NCBI RefSeq assembly: GCF_020639365.1
Contig: NZ_JAINUL010000001.1
Coordinates: forward strand, 7,301,213 to 7,340,945
Direction: 5' to 3'
Length of the DNA stretch: 39,733 nucleotides
From: Streptomyces flavotricini
GTDB taxonomy: Bacteria; Actinomycetota; Actinomycetes; Streptomycetales; Streptomycetaceae
The notes under the pieces are model-generated. The model saw only the letters and a list, made by a program, of their open reading frames with translations. It was not told the origin of the DNA and did no database searches. The position numbers and the translations under genes are program-made. This document shows positions 39,471 to 39,733 of this stretch, piece by piece (position 1 is the first letter of the stretch; the number at the start of each line of letters is the position of its first letter).

Positions 39471-39575
39471 TCGGTCGGCATCGATCAACAGGCGTATCCA
39501 AAGGGTGGCTACTTGATCGTAGGAGGCCGAAAGGGGTTGACTTCCACCTCTGCCACCGCACGCGAGAGGCAATAC

Positions 39576-39733
39576 GTGGCCACCGAGCACCTGTCACCGC
39601 TCGACCTCGCCTTCTGGCGGATCGAATCCGCCGCCCACCCCATGCACCTCGGCGCCCTCGCGGTCTTCGAAGCCGCCCCCGCGCCGCAGGACGCCCCCGG
39701 CGCGGGGCCGGGCCCCGGCGCTGGCCCGGAGCC
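39576..39733 (+). CDS. Wax ester synthase/diacylglycerol acyltransferase (WS/DGAT), 5' part only
   Basis: The reading frame from GTG 39576 runs open to the window end and gives about 52 residues. They begin HLSPLDLAFWRIESAAHPMHLGALAVFE, the well-conserved N-terminus of WS/DGAT enzymes, which make triacylglycerol or wax esters from acyl-CoA. The catalytic HHxxxDG motif lies beyond the window. GAGAGG sits six bases before the GTG. The piece ends in a Pro/Gly-rich linker. It is divergent from the BNR gene. Confidence 0.85.
   Translation, partial: MATEHLSPLDLAFWRIESAAHPMHLGALAVFEAAPAPQDAPGAGPGPGAGPE

Noticed and set aside
1..39733. Mobile elements, prophage, CRISPR arrays, tRNA or rRNA genes
   Set aside because: No transposase, integrase, direct-repeat array or RNA gene structure was found by reading both strands; the gene content looks like ordinary Streptomyces chromosome.

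Overview
The window is very GC-rich. Its genes have G/C-biased third codon positions, many GTG starts, actinomycete-specific families (a conservon, a DUF3516-type helicase, an F420/PPOX protein, a WS/DGAT enzyme) and frequent ATGA/TGATG gene overlaps. All of this points to a Streptomyces (or close relative) chromosome. I see no phage, insertion sequence, tRNA, rRNA or CRISPR array. Apart from the regulatory stretches listed, the window is packed with genes, and no gap reaches 300 bases.

Layout. (1) 1-5033: a conservon (sensor kinase, Roadblock, DUF742, GTPase), then a divergent PPOX protein and a second, orphan Roadblock protein. (2) 5148-10886: an unrecognised protein with two HTH-like segments, a UPF0225/SEC-C protein, acyl-CoA thioesterase II, a large SF2 helicase and a membrane-bound metal-dependent hydrolase. 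(3) 10909-21206: a heterodimeric ABC exporter with one strongly degenerate ATP site, an FAD/Fe-S D-lactate-dehydrogenase-like enzyme, a MarR regulator divergent from a second ABC exporter with a palindrome between them, and an MltG-like endolytic transglycosylase. (4) 21274-23817: an FAD monooxygenase-like enzyme, a HAD phosphatase and an Lrp/AsnC regulator. (5) 23818-28534: a putative light-response module made of an SDR/DUF2867 protein, a photolyase and a MerR regulator with a B12-binding domain, facing a convergent ECF sigma factor. (6) 28656-36436: a phosphoglycerate-mutase-like phosphatase, two FUSC membrane proteins flanking a methyltransferase, a bacterial nitric oxide synthase and a lactonase-type beta-propeller. 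(7) 36528-39733: a CbiX-like protein lacking its histidines, uracil-DNA glycosylase, a BNR-repeat protein and the start of a WS/DGAT acyltransferase that runs off the window.

The most striking non-coding signal is a 19-bp near-palindrome occurring twice. One copy covers the -10 region of the Lrp/AsnC gene. The other lies at the predicted transcription start upstream of the second FUSC gene, 8.5 kb away. This suggests that the Lrp-type regulator represses itself and also controls the FUSC exporter. Several genes here (lrp, MerR, mltG-like, phosphatase) have a TANNNT hexamer 6-7 bases before the start codon and no clear Shine-Dalgarno sequence, the pattern of leaderless transcripts. All functions are inferred from sequence motifs and family knowledge; no database search was run.
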